Numbered from the stretch's first letter, positions 8,808 to 18,400 are shown. The stretch is 64,000 nt of DNA from Kitasatospora phosalacinea (GCF_000716545.1 NZ_JNWZ01000021.1:88060-152059), one strand, 5' to 3'. Notes: generated by a model not told the origin, from the sequence alone. Numbers and translations: made by a program.

Positions 8808-9239
8808 TCAGTGGTCGTTGCTCACGACGTGCGTGACCTCGCCGACCGGGCCCGAACCCGACTTGGTCAGGTACATCCGGAACCTGATGTTCACCTCGGG
8901 CAGGTTGTGGAAGGCGATGCCGTCGCCGGCGTTGGCAGTCTGCACGTCACCGGCGCCCGACGCCTTCAGCGTGTACAGGAGCTGACCGGTGCCGTCCATG
9001 TAGACGTCGAGGACGACGCTGTAGCCGTCGGCGTCGTAGTCGGTCAGGAAGACGTAGTCGCCGTGTTCGGCGAAGCACAGGCGCCCGCCCTGGTCGACCG
9101 AGCCTATCGAGTCCGACTCGTCGGTGTACCAGACGTGGTCGCAGTCGACGGCCTGTGCGGGGGCGGCCGCGACGAGGGTTCCGGCGGTGGCGGCGAGCGC
9201 CGCCGCGCCAGCGATGAGAAGTCTCTTCATGTTCTTCAT
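8808..9239 (-). CDS. Small secreted protein
   Basis: 143 residues. A Sec signal peptide is clear: MKNMKRLL, a hydrophobic Ala/Leu core, and cleavage after APAQA near residue 29. The mature part has two Cys (VDCDHVW...RLCFAEHG) that could form a disulfide and acidic stretches such as DYDADGYSVVLDVYMDG. Two in-frame ATGs (9239, 9230) are possible; GAAAGG upstream is weak and distant. Not recognised as a known family. Probably an exported beta-rich protein of unknown function. Confidence 0.75.
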   Translation of the reverse strand: MKNMKRLLIAGAAALAATAGTLVAAAPAQAVDCDHVWYTDESDSIGSVDQGGRLCFAEHGDYVFLTDYDADGYSVVLDVYMDGTGQLLYTLKASGAGDVQTANAGDGIAFHNLPEVNIRFRMYLTKSGSGPVGEVTHVVSNDH

Positions 9240-9640
9240 GCGCAGTAGGGGAACCTTTCGAGTGGAGGGGATCCGGGTCGGCCGATGGGCCTGGCAATGA
9301 AAACGGACGGCTCGGCCGGCCGACATGTTCCTGCCGGACGCGGTGATCGCCGTCCCTCGCCGACGCCGACGATATCCCCCGACCGTCAACCCGGTGCCCC
9401 CGATCCCGCATCTCTCCAGGCAACCAGCGTCGAGGAAGACCCGAGCAGCCCCGTCTGCCACCTCGACGACCTCGTGCCTGCGCCGGTCGAAGCCCCCTAC
9501 GGGACGCGGCGTCAGGTCGGAACGCAGTTCTGCCAGCGCTGCGCCCCCTCGCCGCTGCGGCCGGCGGCCATCGTTTCCGAACGTCCGGATCCGGGCGCTG
9601 CCGATTCGTCACCGCTCGCCCGCGAGGCGGAGAGGGAAAG
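9240..9640. other. Intergenic region
   Basis: About 400 bases upstream of the secreted-protein gene. It should contain its promoter. No supported gene or repeat seen. Confidence 0.4.
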
Positions 9641-9673
9641 CCTCCAACAAGCCGCGAGGCGGCTTGTTGGAGG
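9641..9673 (-). terminator. Strong terminator hairpin
   Basis: Perfect 15-bp stem (9641-9655 with 9659-9673) and a 3-base loop, about 25 bases past the stop of the minus-strand gene at 9699-10070. Confidence 0.85.
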
Positions 9674-9698
9674 CTCCGGCGCATTCAGGTTGCGATAC

Positions 9699-10070
9699 TC
9701 ACGAGGCTGCGATGGGCACCAGGAAGAACACCCGGCCGTCGGGCCCCTCGATGCGCAGTGGCGTGTCGGGCAGGGTCTCGAAGACGGCGTCGGCCACTGC
9801 CTGCGGCTCCGTGGCGCGAGTCAGCGGCTCCCGCAGGGCGCTCCGGACCGCCAGCCGGGTTTCCAGGGAAGGAGCCGGCGCCGAGGCGTCGTCCCTGGCC
9901 TCGGCAATGCACTCCAGCAGCTGAGCGTCGGTCATGTCCGCGTTCAAGCCGGAGCGCAGCGCGATCGCGGCGGCGCCGGTCGCCAGCGCCGCCCGCGAGT
10001 GCGCGCGGCAGATCTCGCCGTCGGTTCCGACGGGGTGGAAGAAGCGGGCCGTGCCGATGTCGGACTTCAC
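9699..10070 (-). CDS. Hypothetical protein
   Basis: 123 residues starting at GTG with an ideal GGAGG six bases upstream, and closed by a 15-bp terminator hairpin. Composition is that of a soluble alpha/beta protein (ALATGAAAIALRSGLNADMTDAQLLECIAEARDD...LRIEGPDGRVFFLVPI). No signal peptide or membrane segment. I do not recognise the family. The well-formed start and end argue that the gene is functional. Confidence 0.75.
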   Translation of the reverse strand: MKSDIGTARFFHPVGTDGEICRAHSRAALATGAAAIALRSGLNADMTDAQLLECIAEARDDASAPAPSLETRLAVRSALREPLTRATEPQAVADAVFETLPDTPLRIEGPDGRVFFLVPIAAS

Positions 10071-10522
10071 AACAAGCCTCCAAGGCGAGCAGAGGTGACG
10101 CGGGAGTGGAGGTGGAAAGCAGAGAGATCAGGCACCGCACCCGGCGTGGCCTGCACAGACATTGTCTCGCCGGGCACTGACAGTCGACGTCGACGCCCCG
10201 GCGCACGGGCTGGTCGCTGGAGGCGTCCCTGCGCGGCCAGATCTTGTCGCCGTCCGCCGGGAATCTGTGGATCCAGTCGCGCTCCACCCGGTGCGCACCG
10301 AGCTCGAAGCCGTACCGCCGGTGCACACGCCCAGAAGGATGTCAGCCTCGTACGACGAGGGTGCCTCGGCGGCCTTCGCGTCGAGGAGGAAGGGCGGGTG
10401 AGGCGGATCGTCCCGGCCGGTCCAGGCCTTGCAGGAGTCCAGGACGGCCGTGCGAATGGGCTCTGATCAACATTTCGGGACGACCGAGCGTAAACGGCCT
10501 ACGAGCAGGACGGACTCGGTGG
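10071..10522. other. Intergenic region
   Basis: About 450 bases. A minus-strand frame at 10128-10326 contains several Cys (CQCPARQCLC) but lacks a ribosome site and is not supported as a gene. Otherwise empty. Confidence 0.35.
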
Positions 10523-10965
10523 TTATCCTTCCTGTGCCGGTCGGCGGCGCCGTCCTTCTGGGGTGAAAGCGAAGCTGGCGGCGAACGGATCGTCACCGCG
10601 GCGGACTGCCGGGAGCAGTGGCTGCTCGCGGCTCGGTGGCCAGGAAGGCTCGGTGCCCGGGCCGGTGCCGTTCCAGAGGTGAAAGAACAGCATGGGCGTG
10701 GAGGGATCCGCGGTCACGTATCCGAGCGTCTTCCCGTAGTACGGATCGGTGCTGCCGAAGAGCACTGACGGCGCGCCGAAGGCCGAGGTCACGTCGTCCC
10801 ACACCCGGTCCTGGCTGGCCCATGAGTCGATCGCGGCGTGCATCGTGGCGTACTCGTCCGCGCTCAGCATCCGGTCCGGCTCGAGCCATCCCTCCCGGTG
10901 CGCGAACTCAGCGTAGACGGAGGCCACGCTGGCGCTGTGATCAGCCGGCAGGGCGTTCTCGAAGG
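10523..10965 (-). pseudogene. Hypothetical protein gene with truncated 5' end
   Basis: The protein-like frame (AFENALPADHSASVASVYAEFAHREGWLEPDRM...DDVTSAFGAPSVLFGSTDPYYGKTLGYVTADPSTPMLFFHLWNG) continues upstream past the first ATG (10927) to about 10965, where a TAA comes in without any start. It resembles a streptomycete hypothetical family whose members continue further N-terminally. A start at 10927 would give 134 residues but lacks a ribosome site. I read it as 5'-truncated, perhaps by a past insertion. Confidence 0.5.
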
Positions 10966-11350
10966 CCCCTGATCGTTAACGCGAACAGCTGTCCCAGCAC
11001 CTCCGCCCGACTGCCGGTGATCTTGGTGCTCGCCGGTGCGCGAGCGTGATCGGTGGGCATCTCGGGCTGTCGCGTCGACCGATTTCAGCTGCCGAGGTGC
11101 GCGACCAATCCCCCCGTGGCCAAAAAGGCCGGCGCGACATTCCATCAGGGGCTGTTGCTGACCCCGGCCGACGTGTGGACCCCCGGCAGGTTCCTTCCGG
11201 CGTGACCCGCCCGGAGATCACCTCGCTCCGCCGGCCTCGCGGCAGCACCTGCCGCACTTCTTGACAGTGCATGGGCGATGCGGGAGTGTCTCCGTGCCGA
11301 AACTTCTCGGAAATACCCCGCCATGGACATGATCTTGCGCCGTCGCGGGA
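10966..11350. other. Upstream region of the alpha-galactosidase gene
   Basis: About 385 bases. One short forward frame (VAKKAGATFHQGLLLTPADVWTPGRFLPA, ending near 11204) looks like the end of a lost gene. No other gene is supported. The promoter of the galactosidase gene should lie at the right end, next to the palindrome. Confidence 0.4.
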
Positions 11351-11364
11351 TGTTAGCGCTAACA
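11351..11364. promoter_or_regulatory. LacI-family type operator
   Basis: Perfect 14-base palindrome TGTTAGCGCTAACA, 38 bases before the ATG of the alpha-galactosidase gene. A central CG inside an inverted repeat of this size is typical of LacI-family sugar repressors. Confidence 0.75.
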
Positions 11365-11402
11365 ATATGCGGATCTTGCTCAATGCAGAGCTGGGAGACC
11401 TC

Positions 11403-13193
11403 ATGAACGTGCGCACATGGGCAAGCCGTTGGGCCGGTGCGAAGCGCCTGGCACCGGCTGCGCCCCGCGGCGTGGCAGGGTCGCGCACGCCGGATGCGGT
11501 CGCCGTCCGTCGGCCGACCCGTGGACCGGGCCGCACGCGGTTGGCCCGTCTGGGGGCCGCTGCCGCGGTGCTCCTTGGTGTACTGGCAGGCAACGCGGCC
11601 ACGAGCGGTCCGGCACAGGCCGCCGTCCCGACACAGGCCGCCGTCCCGGCGGCCGCGTCGATCAGTACGCCGCCGATGGGTTGGGCGTCGTGGAACAGCT
11701 TCGCCGCTCAGATCAACTACAACGTCATCAAGTCGCAGACCGACGCCATGGTTGCTTCGGGCATGAAGGACACCGGCTACCAGTACGTCAACATCGACGA
11801 GGGGTGGTGGCAGGGAACCCGCGACTCCTCCGGCAACATCACGGTGGATCCCGCCGACTGGCCCGGCGGGATGAAGGCCATCGCCGACTACATCCACAGC
11901 AAGGGCCTCAAAGCCGGGATCTACACCGACGCCGGCCGCGACGGCTGCGGCTACTACTATCCCACTGGCCGTCCGGCGGCGCCGGGCAGTGGGAGCGAGG
12001 GCCACTACGACCAGGACTTCCTCCAGTTCTCCCGGTGGGGCTTTGACTACGTCAAGGTCGACTGGTGCGGCGGCAACGCCGAGAGGCTGAACGCACAGAG
12101 CACCTACCAGGCGATCAGCGACTCGATCGGTCGCGCCACCGCGACGACCGGCCGGCCGATGGTGCTGTCGGTGTGCGACTGGGGCAACGAGAGCCCGTGG
12201 AACTGGGCACCGGGCATGTCCAGCCTGTGGCGCACCAGTGGCGACATCATCTTCTTCGGCGAGAGCGCATCGATGACCCGCGTGCTGTCCAATTTCGATG
12301 CGGCGCAGCATCCGGGCGCCCAGAGCCCGGGTCACTACAACGATCCGGACATGCTGGTCGTGGGAATGGCCGGGTTCACCGCGGCACAGAACCGCACCCA
12401 CCTGAGCCTGTGGGCCGTCTCCGGCGCCCCGCTGTTGGCGGGAAACAACCTGGCCACGATGGACGGCGACACGCGCAGTGCCCTGACCAACCCGGAAGTG
12501 ATCGCTGTCGACCAGGACGCCCGGGGCCGGCAGGGCGTGAAAGTCGCCGAGGAACAAAGCGGGCTGCAGGTCTACAGCAAGACCCTGTCCGGCAGCGGCC
12601 GGCGTGCGGTGGTCCTGCTCAACCGCACCGGCTCGGCGGCCACGATCACCGCCAACTGGGCCAACCTCGGCCTGACCGGCGCAGCTTCGGTACGCGATCT
12701 GTGGGCCGCCACCGACCGGGGCAGCTTCACCGGCAGCTACGCAACCAGCGTCCCGGCGGGCCAGGCCGTCCTGCTCACCGTGACCGGCACCGACGCCGGT
12801 ACGGCCGGCGCGAAGGAGATCGTCGGCGGCCAGTCCGGCCGCTGCGTGGACATCAACAACTCCTCGACCACCAACGGCACCCAGGCGCAGCTGTGGGACT
12901 GCAACGGGCAGGCCAACCAGAAGTGGACGTACACCGCGAACAAGCAGCTGATGATCTACGGCAACAAGTGCCTGGACGCCTACAACCAGGGCGCCACCAA
13001 CGGCACGGCGGCCGTGGTCTGGGACTGCAACGGCCAGGCCAACCAGCAATGGAACGTGAACGCCGACGGCACGATCACCGGAGTGCAGTCCGGAATGTGC
13101 CTGGACGCCTACGACAACGGCACCGCCAACGGCACGAAGCTCGAGCTGTGGGCCTGCCATGGCGGCGGCAATCAGCAGTGGGCCATGCGGTAG
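11403..13193 (+). CDS. Secreted GH27 alpha-galactosidase with RICIN domain
   Basis: 596-residue exported glycosidase. A long basic N-region is followed by a hydrophobic core and cleavage near SGPAQA, as in Tat or Sec signals of Streptomyces. The GH27 barrel begins at TPPMGWASWNSF; YVKVDWCGG carries the expected nucleophile D220 and WRTSGD the acid/base D281, then HYNDPDMLVVG. After a beta-sandwich, the last 130 residues form a RICIN lectin domain with three QxW-type repeats (NQKW, NQQW, NQQW). The start is chosen from GGGAGA before ATG at 11403. It hydrolyses terminal alpha-galactosides outside the cell; substrate preference is unknown. A LacI-type operator lies upstream. Confidence 0.92.
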   Translation: MNVRTWASRWAGAKRLAPAAPRGVAGSRTPDAVAVRRPTRGPGRTRLARLGAAAAVLLGVLAGNAATSGPAQAAVPTQAAVPAAASISTPPMGWASWNSFAAQINYNVIKSQTDAMVASGMKDTGYQYVNIDEGWWQGTRDSSGNITVDPADWPGGMKAIADYIHSKGLKAGIYTDAGRDGCGYYYPTGRPAAPGSGSEGHYDQDFLQFSRWGFDYVKVDWCGGNAERLNAQSTYQAISDSIGRATATTGRPMVLSVCDWGNESPWNWAPGMSSLWRTSGDIIFFGESASMTRVLSNFDAAQHPGAQSPGHYNDPDMLVVGMAGFTAAQNRTHLSLWAVSGAPLLAGNNLATMDGDTRSALTNPEVIAVDQDARGRQGVKVAEEQSGLQVYSKTLSGSGRRAVVLLNRTGSAATITANWANLGLTGAASVRDLWAATDRGSFTGSYATSVPAGQAVLLTVTGTDAGTAGAKEIVGGQSGRCVDINNSSTTNGTQAQLWDCNGQANQKWTYTANKQLMIYGNKCLDAYNQGATNGTAAVVWDCNGQANQQWNVNADGTITGVQSGMCLDAYDNGTANGTKLELWACHGGGNQQWAMR

Positions 13194-13534
13194 ACGGCAG
13201 GCGGCGGGGACGCTGTCTGCGACCGGTGCCCCCGGACCGGTTCCCGAGTTCGACAGTGTGCGGGCACATGACTGGGCCGGATACCGGGGGTGACCTGCGG
13301 GTTCGGGAGTGACGGCCCGCCGGGGTCGTGCGTCCGCGGCCCCGATGGATGTTTGCCCAGTCCAGGGGCTATTCGGCGGGTGTGAGTCCGCTCGTCTTCG
13401 GCGGCATCGGGACGCCGCAGTCCCGGAAGATCCGGACCCATCCGCCTCGGGCGCGCACCTCGGCCCGGTCGCACCGCGAACAGCACGAAGAAAGCAGCGT
13501 GATCCCCCCACCCTTCAACAAAGGAGCTCGCGTC
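13194..13534. other. Intergenic region between the two glycosidase genes
   Basis: About 340 bases with no supported gene. The LacI-type palindrome found before the first glycosidase is not repeated here, so the two genes may be regulated differently. Confidence 0.45.
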
Positions 13535-16228
13535 ATGCGACAACCCATTCGGCTGTGGTGCCGTCGACGCTTCACGCCGGTGATGGCGACCACCGCGGTG
13601 CTGCTCACCGCCGTAGTGGGCGTGCACCCGGCCACGGCGGCAGGTCCGCGACCCACCGCGCCCACGGCGGCCGTCCCTGCCGCGTCGGCGGCGGACGTCA
13701 ACGGCTTCACCGCGGGCAACGCCGCGATCGCCTCGGTCGACCTGGCCGGCACGTGGGGCTTCACCCCGGCGGGCCGGTCGGCGACGTCGATCACCGTGCC
13801 GGGCGGCGGCTGGTACAAGCAGGGCTTCACCGACGTGAACGAGGCGGTGTACTCCCGCACGGTCACCGTGCCGGACTCCGGGCAGCCGCAGTCCACGTGG
13901 ATCGAGTTCGGCGCGGTGAACCACCAGGCGACCCTGTCGGTCGACGGGCGGACGGTGGCGACCAGGACCACCGCCTTCACGCCGTCGAACTTCGACATCA
14001 GCGCGTACGCGGCACCGGGTACCACGCACACCATCACGGTCGATGTGAAGGGCAGGGGCGCCCTGAAGAACCCCGCGAACGGCAGGTACCTGGTGCCCGA
14101 CGCGGCCGACTGGGCCGAGGCCGTACCGCAGGGGATCTTCCGTTCGGCGTTCCTGCGCGTGTATCCGGCGGTGTACGTCAGTGACACGTTCGTCCGTACG
14201 TCCGTGGCCGATCAGACCCTCACCTACGACGCGTCGGTGACCAACACCTCCGGCGCCGCGCGGACGGTGAAGCTGACCGGTTCGCTCGCATCGGACAACG
14301 GCACGTCGTTCAGCTACCCGGCGCTGCCGAGCAGCACGGTGACCGTGGCCGCCCACTCGACCGTCAAGGTGACGGTCGGGCCGGTGGCGTGGAACCTGGG
14401 CTCCTCCTCGTACTGGTGGCCCAACGTCCCCTACCGGCAGGGGTACCGCGCCCAACTGCACCGCCTGACGGTCCACGCGGCGACCGACGACGGCCGTACC
14501 AGCGACGCGACCTACCGCTTCGGATTCCGGGAGAGCAGCCAGAACGGCGAGTACTACTACCTCAACGGCGTGCGGGTGAACTTCCGCGGCGACAACCTCC
14601 AGGGCGCGGACTTCGACCGCATCAACAACGGCGGCAAGGGCGACGCCTACGACACCCTGCCCGGCTTCCTCGCGCCCTCCTCGGGCAACGGCGGCTGGCC
14701 GCAGGCGGTCGACAACTACCAGCGGCTGAACTACAACGTGGTCCGCATTCACCAGGAGCCGGCCAGCCCCTACATGCTCGACGTGGCCGACGAGATGGGC
14801 CTGATGATCATCGACGAGACCGGCATCCGCGGCTCCAACAGCCTTCAGGACTTCGTCGCCGGGCACGACAACATGGTCGACCACGCCCGCGCGCTGACCC
14901 TGCGCGACCGCAACCACCCGGCGACCGTCCGCTGGAGCCAGAGCAACGAGCCCGGCAGCAGCGGTATGGACTCGGAGCAGTTCGAGAAGGACCTGTACGC
15001 GGCGATGAACGGCAACGACGGAACCCGGCCGGTCAGCGTCGACGCGTGGGTCGGCGCTCCGGCCAACCCCTACCCCACCATGACGTACGCCAACTTCGAT
15101 GTCTTCGGGCACTACTTGGACGGTTTCGGCGCCTACGGCGAGAAGGTCGTGCCGGTGCCCGGCCGGCCCGACGGCGAGGGCGAGTACATCTGGCCGGCGT
15201 GCAACACGAAGCAGGGCTTCGAGTGGTTCGCCACCACGATGGTGGCCAAGCGCGGCAAGGACGCCAGCGACTTGCGCCCCTACACCCTGCTGTCCGCCTG
15301 GGCGGGCGTCGTACCCGGCGTCCGCACCACCGACTTCACCCCCGAAGAGGGCGGCCGTCCCGTCTATGGCGCCGACAACCTCTCCGACCCGTGGAGCAAC
15401 CCGCAGTTCCAGCGCGTCCAGGCCGCGTTCAACCCCGTGGCCGCGATCGACCTGCCCTACTGGTCGGCCTCCGGTGCGTCCGACTCCAACGGCACCTTCC
15501 CCCTGCCTCAGGCGGTCCCTGGATACGCCGCCAACAGCACCGTGAACCGTACGATCTCGGTGTTCAACGACGACTTCACCGGCACTGCCGTGGGCTTCGC
15601 CTGGAGCGCCCGCCTCGACAGCGCCACCGGCCCGGTGATCGCCTCAGGGAACACCACCCTCACCGTCCCGCTCGGCTCGAAGGCGACGCAGACCGTGTCG
15701 TTCACCGCGCCGTCCAGCGGCTCACGGGTCTACCTCGTCCTGTCCACCAGCAAAGCCGGGGCGACCGTGTTCAGCGACGCGGTCGAGTACTTCACCCTGG
15801 GCAGCTCCACGAGCCCCGCGCCGGGCACCTACCGGATCGTCAACCGCAACAGCGGCAAGCCGCTGGCCGTCGCCGGCAACTCCACCGCCGACGGCGCCAA
15901 GGCCGTCCAGCAGACCGGCGGCGGGACCTGGACCCTCAGCGCCTCGGGCAGCGCCTTCACCCTGCGCTACAACCCCACCGGCAAGGTGCTCGACGTCAAC
16001 GGCTTCTCCTCGACCGCCGGGCTCCAGCTCCAGCAGTGGACGGCCACCGGCGGCACCAACCAGCAGTGGTACCTGCGGCCCACCGGTGACGGCTACTACA
16101 CCATCGTCAGCCACGACAGCGGCCTGGCGGCCGATGTGTACGGCCAGTCGACGAACGACGGAGCCGCCGTCGTGCAGTGGACCGCCAACAACGGCGCCAA
16201 CCAGCAATGGCAGCTGACACCGGCCTGA
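13535..16228 (+). CDS. Secreted GH2-type glycosidase with RICIN domain
   Basis: 897 residues. Start fixed by AAGGAG eight bases before ATG; signal peptide ends near TAAG (about residue 35). An N-terminal jelly-roll domain (DLAGTWGFTPAGR...WYKQGF), an Ig-like domain, then a TIM barrel with YLNGVRVNFRGDN, VVRIHQEPASPYMLDVADEMGLMIIDE and WSQSNEPG, where E472 fits the acid/base. E550 in GEGEYIW may be the nucleophile, but the context is unusual, so this is inference. A C-terminal RICIN domain (NQQWYLRP, NQQWQLTP) ends the protein. The substrate could be a beta-galactoside, beta-mannoside or related sugar; sequence alone does not decide. A terminator hairpin follows. Confidence 0.88.
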   Translation: MRQPIRLWCRRRFTPVMATTAVLLTAVVGVHPATAAGPRPTAPTAAVPAASAADVNGFTAGNAAIASVDLAGTWGFTPAGRSATSITVPGGGWYKQGFTDVNEAVYSRTVTVPDSGQPQSTWIEFGAVNHQATLSVDGRTVATRTTAFTPSNFDISAYAAPGTTHTITVDVKGRGALKNPANGRYLVPDAADWAEAVPQGIFRSAFLRVYPAVYVSDTFVRTSVADQTLTYDASVTNTSGAARTVKLTGSLASDNGTSFSYPALPSSTVTVAAHSTVKVTVGPVAWNLGSSSYWWPNVPYRQGYRAQLHRLTVHAATDDGRTSDATYRFGFRESSQNGEYYYLNGVRVNFRGDNLQGADFDRINNGGKGDAYDTLPGFLAPSSGNGGWPQAVDNYQRLNYNVVRIHQEPASPYMLDVADEMGLMIIDETGIRGSNSLQDFVAGHDNMVDHARALTLRDRNHPATVRWSQSNEPGSSGMDSEQFEKDLYAAMNGNDGTRPVSVDAWVGAPANPYPTMTYANFDVFGHYLDGFGAYGEKVVPVPGRPDGEGEYIWPACNTKQGFEWFATTMVAKRGKDASDLRPYTLLSAWAGVVPGVRTTDFTPEEGGRPVYGADNLSDPWSNPQFQRVQAAFNPVAAIDLPYWSASGASDSNGTFPLPQAVPGYAANSTVNRTISVFNDDFTGTAVGFAWSARLDSATGPVIASGNTTLTVPLGSKATQTVSFTAPSSGSRVYLVLSTSKAGATVFSDAVEYFTLGSSTSPAPGTYRIVNRNSGKPLAVAGNSTADGAKAVQQTGGGTWTLSASGSAFTLRYNPTGKVLDVNGFSSTAGLQLQQWTATGGTNQQWYLRPTGDGYYTIVSHDSGLAADVYGQSTNDGAAVVQWTANNGANQQWQLTPA

Positions 16229-16246
16229 GCCGGCGGCCCGCCTGTC

Positions 16247-16280
16247 GGATGTGCCGCCGCCTCCCCGTGGCGGCACATCC
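16247..16280 (+). terminator. Terminator of the GH2 gene
   Basis: Perfect 12-bp stem (16247-16258 with 16269-16280), 10-base loop, 18 bases after the stop. Confidence 0.8.
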
Positions 16281-16664
16281 GGGGCGCGCGGACATCCCGG
16301 GGCACACACACGGGAGGCCACTGCGTCGTCCGTCACCCGGTTCCGGCCCGGTGACGGCCCCCGGCCCCGCGCGGGGGAGAGCCGCCGCGCGCGGGACCAG
16401 CCCAGCACGCCCATGGCCGCCGACCGGCCCGGATACCGTCCTGCCACGCGTTCAGGTGACGACAGAACACCTGCGCACTCGCATTCCCCCCGCTGAGACA
16501 GCGGTTCACGGTCAGACGGACGGCAAGACCGTCCACGCCGATCCGCGCGCCCGCGTCCCCGTCCCCGCGCAGCCGAGCGGCGCCCCGTCGACTTCCGAGC
16601 CCGACTCCGGCTGTCCGCTCAGGCCGATCGCGGACGTGGCCCGGGCTGGTGCGGCATCATCAGC
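16281..16664. other. Intergenic region
   Basis: About 380 bases, no supported gene. Contains the promoter of the following two-gene unit; no clear motif seen. Confidence 0.4.
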
Positions 16665-16895
16665 GTGGTGACTCCTTCCTCCTGCCCTTCCTCCGAAGAG
16701 AGCGGAGCCGCCCGTACTCCCGCCGGTGGCTGGACCCGGGCGCAGCTCGCGCAGTGGGGTGTGCCGTGGCCGCCGCCCGAGGGCTGGAAGCAGGAGCTCA
16801 CCGACCGGTGGAAGACCAGGGAGGAGTTCCGGAGTTCAGCTCCGGGAGCGTGCCCGACCACCCGGAGAGTCAGAGTGGGGGAGGAGACGCGGTGA
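16665..16895 (+). CDS. Small hypothetical protein, first gene of coupled pair
   Basis: 76 residues (two adjacent GTG starts, 16665 and 16668). The middle is well formed: WTRAQLAQWGVPWPPPEGWKQELTDRW, a Trp/Pro-rich motif I have seen in small actinobacterial proteins of unknown function. The end is Arg-rich. The stop overlaps the next start (GTGA), so the two genes are coupled. No ribosome site is evident for the first gene, which may be leaderless. Confidence 0.6.
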   Translation: MVTPSSCPSSEESGAARTPAGGWTRAQLAQWGVPWPPPEGWKQELTDRWKTREEFRSSAPGACPTTRRVRVGEETR

Positions 16896-17989
16896 CCGGT
16901 CAGGACGCCCAGGAGGCTTGGGAAGCTGCCCATCGGCGAGCCTACGCCCGCACCGCGTGGCGGCGTGCCCTGCCCGCGGCCGGGGCGCTGACCTACCGGG
17001 CCCTGGGCCGCAGCCCCGAAGACCCCGAGCAACGGGACGCCGCCCAGGAGGACCCGGCCGCGGTGAGGCAGTGGACGGCGAAGGTGGCGCTGCCGACCGG
17101 GCTGCTGGTGGCGCTGGCGATCTGGCAGGCCGCCCGCATCGCCGACGTCCTGGTCGACGACGTGCCCCTCGCCGACGCCCAGCGGGTGCTGCGCACCAAG
17201 CGGTCGCTGTTCGCCGAGCCGCTTCCGGACGCCCCGGCCGGCACCTGGGCGGACCTGCGCGAAGGCGGGCTCGACGTGCAGGCCCGCGCCGACACCGTGC
17301 TCGCCCACCACATCGCCGCGGACGCCCGCGAGTTCACCCGGGACCCCGAGCGCCCGGCGCCGCTGCAGGTGGGTGACGCGGTGCGCGCGGTGCGTTCCGG
17401 CCCCTACCGTGACGGCGGCCCGCCCCGTTGGAGGCAGGCCGTCGACAACGCCCGGGCTGCCATCGCCCGAGCCTCCACCGCCCTGTACACCAACCCGAGG
17501 CCGCCCGGCGAGCTCGACCTCGCCCGCGCCCGCACCGGACGGCTGTGGATCCCCGACCAGGACGAGATCGACGCCGCCGCCGCTATCCACCCCACCCTGA
17601 CCGCCGAACCCGACACCCCCGCCGTCCCGGGCTCCGACGGCACCGTCTGGATCCAGCGCCTGCTGCGCCTGGCCCACGTCGATGCCACCCTGACCGCCGT
17701 CGTCCAGCACCACCTCGACCGCGCCGACCCCGCCTTCCGCCCCGGCCGGCCGCTCCCCTCCGCCCTCGGAGCCACCGGAGCAGCCCTGACCGACCTCGCC
17801 AAGGCCGCCCGCGACCTCGAACGCACCTGGGCCGACACCTCGCCGACGCTCGGCACCACCGCCTGGGAGCGCCGCCACGTCCCCGAAGCGCTGCGCCGTC
17901 ACATCACCGCGCTGGAACGGGTGCTGCGGGACCTGACCGGCCTGGCCGACGCGCTGCGCGACGCCACCGCCCACCCCGGCACCCGCTGA
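16892..17989 (+). CDS. Hypothetical protein, mostly helical
   Basis: 365 residues; GTG start preceded by GGGGGAGGAG and overlapping the upstream stop by 4 bases. Predicted almost entirely alpha-helical with many Ala, Arg and Leu. One hydrophobic stretch (LPTGLLVALAIWQAARIADVLV, about residues 67-88) could be a membrane or core helix. The C-terminal 100 residues (LTDLAKAARDLERTW...LERVLRDLTGLADALRDA) look like a long helical bundle. No catalytic motif and no family recognised. Coupling to the upstream small protein suggests a shared job. Confidence 0.7.
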   Translation: MTGQDAQEAWEAAHRRAYARTAWRRALPAAGALTYRALGRSPEDPEQRDAAQEDPAAVRQWTAKVALPTGLLVALAIWQAARIADVLVDDVPLADAQRVLRTKRSLFAEPLPDAPAGTWADLREGGLDVQARADTVLAHHIAADAREFTRDPERPAPLQVGDAVRAVRSGPYRDGGPPRWRQAVDNARAAIARASTALYTNPRPPGELDLARARTGRLWIPDQDEIDAAAAIHPTLTAEPDTPAVPGSDGTVWIQRLLRLAHVDATLTAVVQHHLDRADPAFRPGRPLPSALGATGAALTDLAKAARDLERTWADTSPTLGTTAWERRHVPEALRRHITALERVLRDLTGLADALRDATAHPGTR

Positions 17990-18400
17990 CGGACCACCCG
18001 GCCGGAGAGGTGGACGGCGTGCCGGTGCGGGTGCGGTCCCCGTCGTCTTCGGCGGGGGCCGTCGGGGAGGCGGGGGCGCCGTCGCGGCCGGCGGTCAGGG
18101 GCAGTTCTCGTCGATCTTGTACTGGAGGGCTCTGGGGCAGTCGTGCCGGCCGAGGCGGACGCGGACGAGGAGCCCGCCGTCGACCAGGTCCTCCCGGTTG
18201 TCGGGCGCCCGCTGCCCGCCGAGCGCCCGCCGTTCCTGGAACCGGCCACCGACGCGCCCGCCCCGCCGACAGCCCGACGCGCGCCCGTCCAGCGGGCCTG
18301 ACCCCGCACCGGCCGCGCCGCCGGTCGCGCCCGAGCCGCTGCCACCGCTGCGCGCTGTGCAACTTCTTCGGCGGGGAACCGTCCTGGGTCAGATCACCGG
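17990..18400. other. Interval with a minus-strand gene fragment
   Basis: About 410 bases. On the minus strand a frame ending at about 18097 reads RAPDNREDLVDGGLLVRVRLGRHDCPRALQYKIDENCP; it looks like a real C-terminus, but no start can be found, so it is likely a remnant. Nothing else seen. Confidence 0.35.

Noticed and set aside
10342..10596. Small minus-strand ORF
   Set aside because: No ribosome site and overlaps the better-supported truncated gene.
12065..13312. Plus-strand frame overlapping the GH27 gene
   Set aside because: Arg/Gln-rich shadow of the galactosidase; the correct frame has catalytic residues and lectin repeats.
14389..16089. Plus-strand frame overlapping the GH2 gene
   Set aside because: Shadow frame, Arg/Pro-rich, no start signal.
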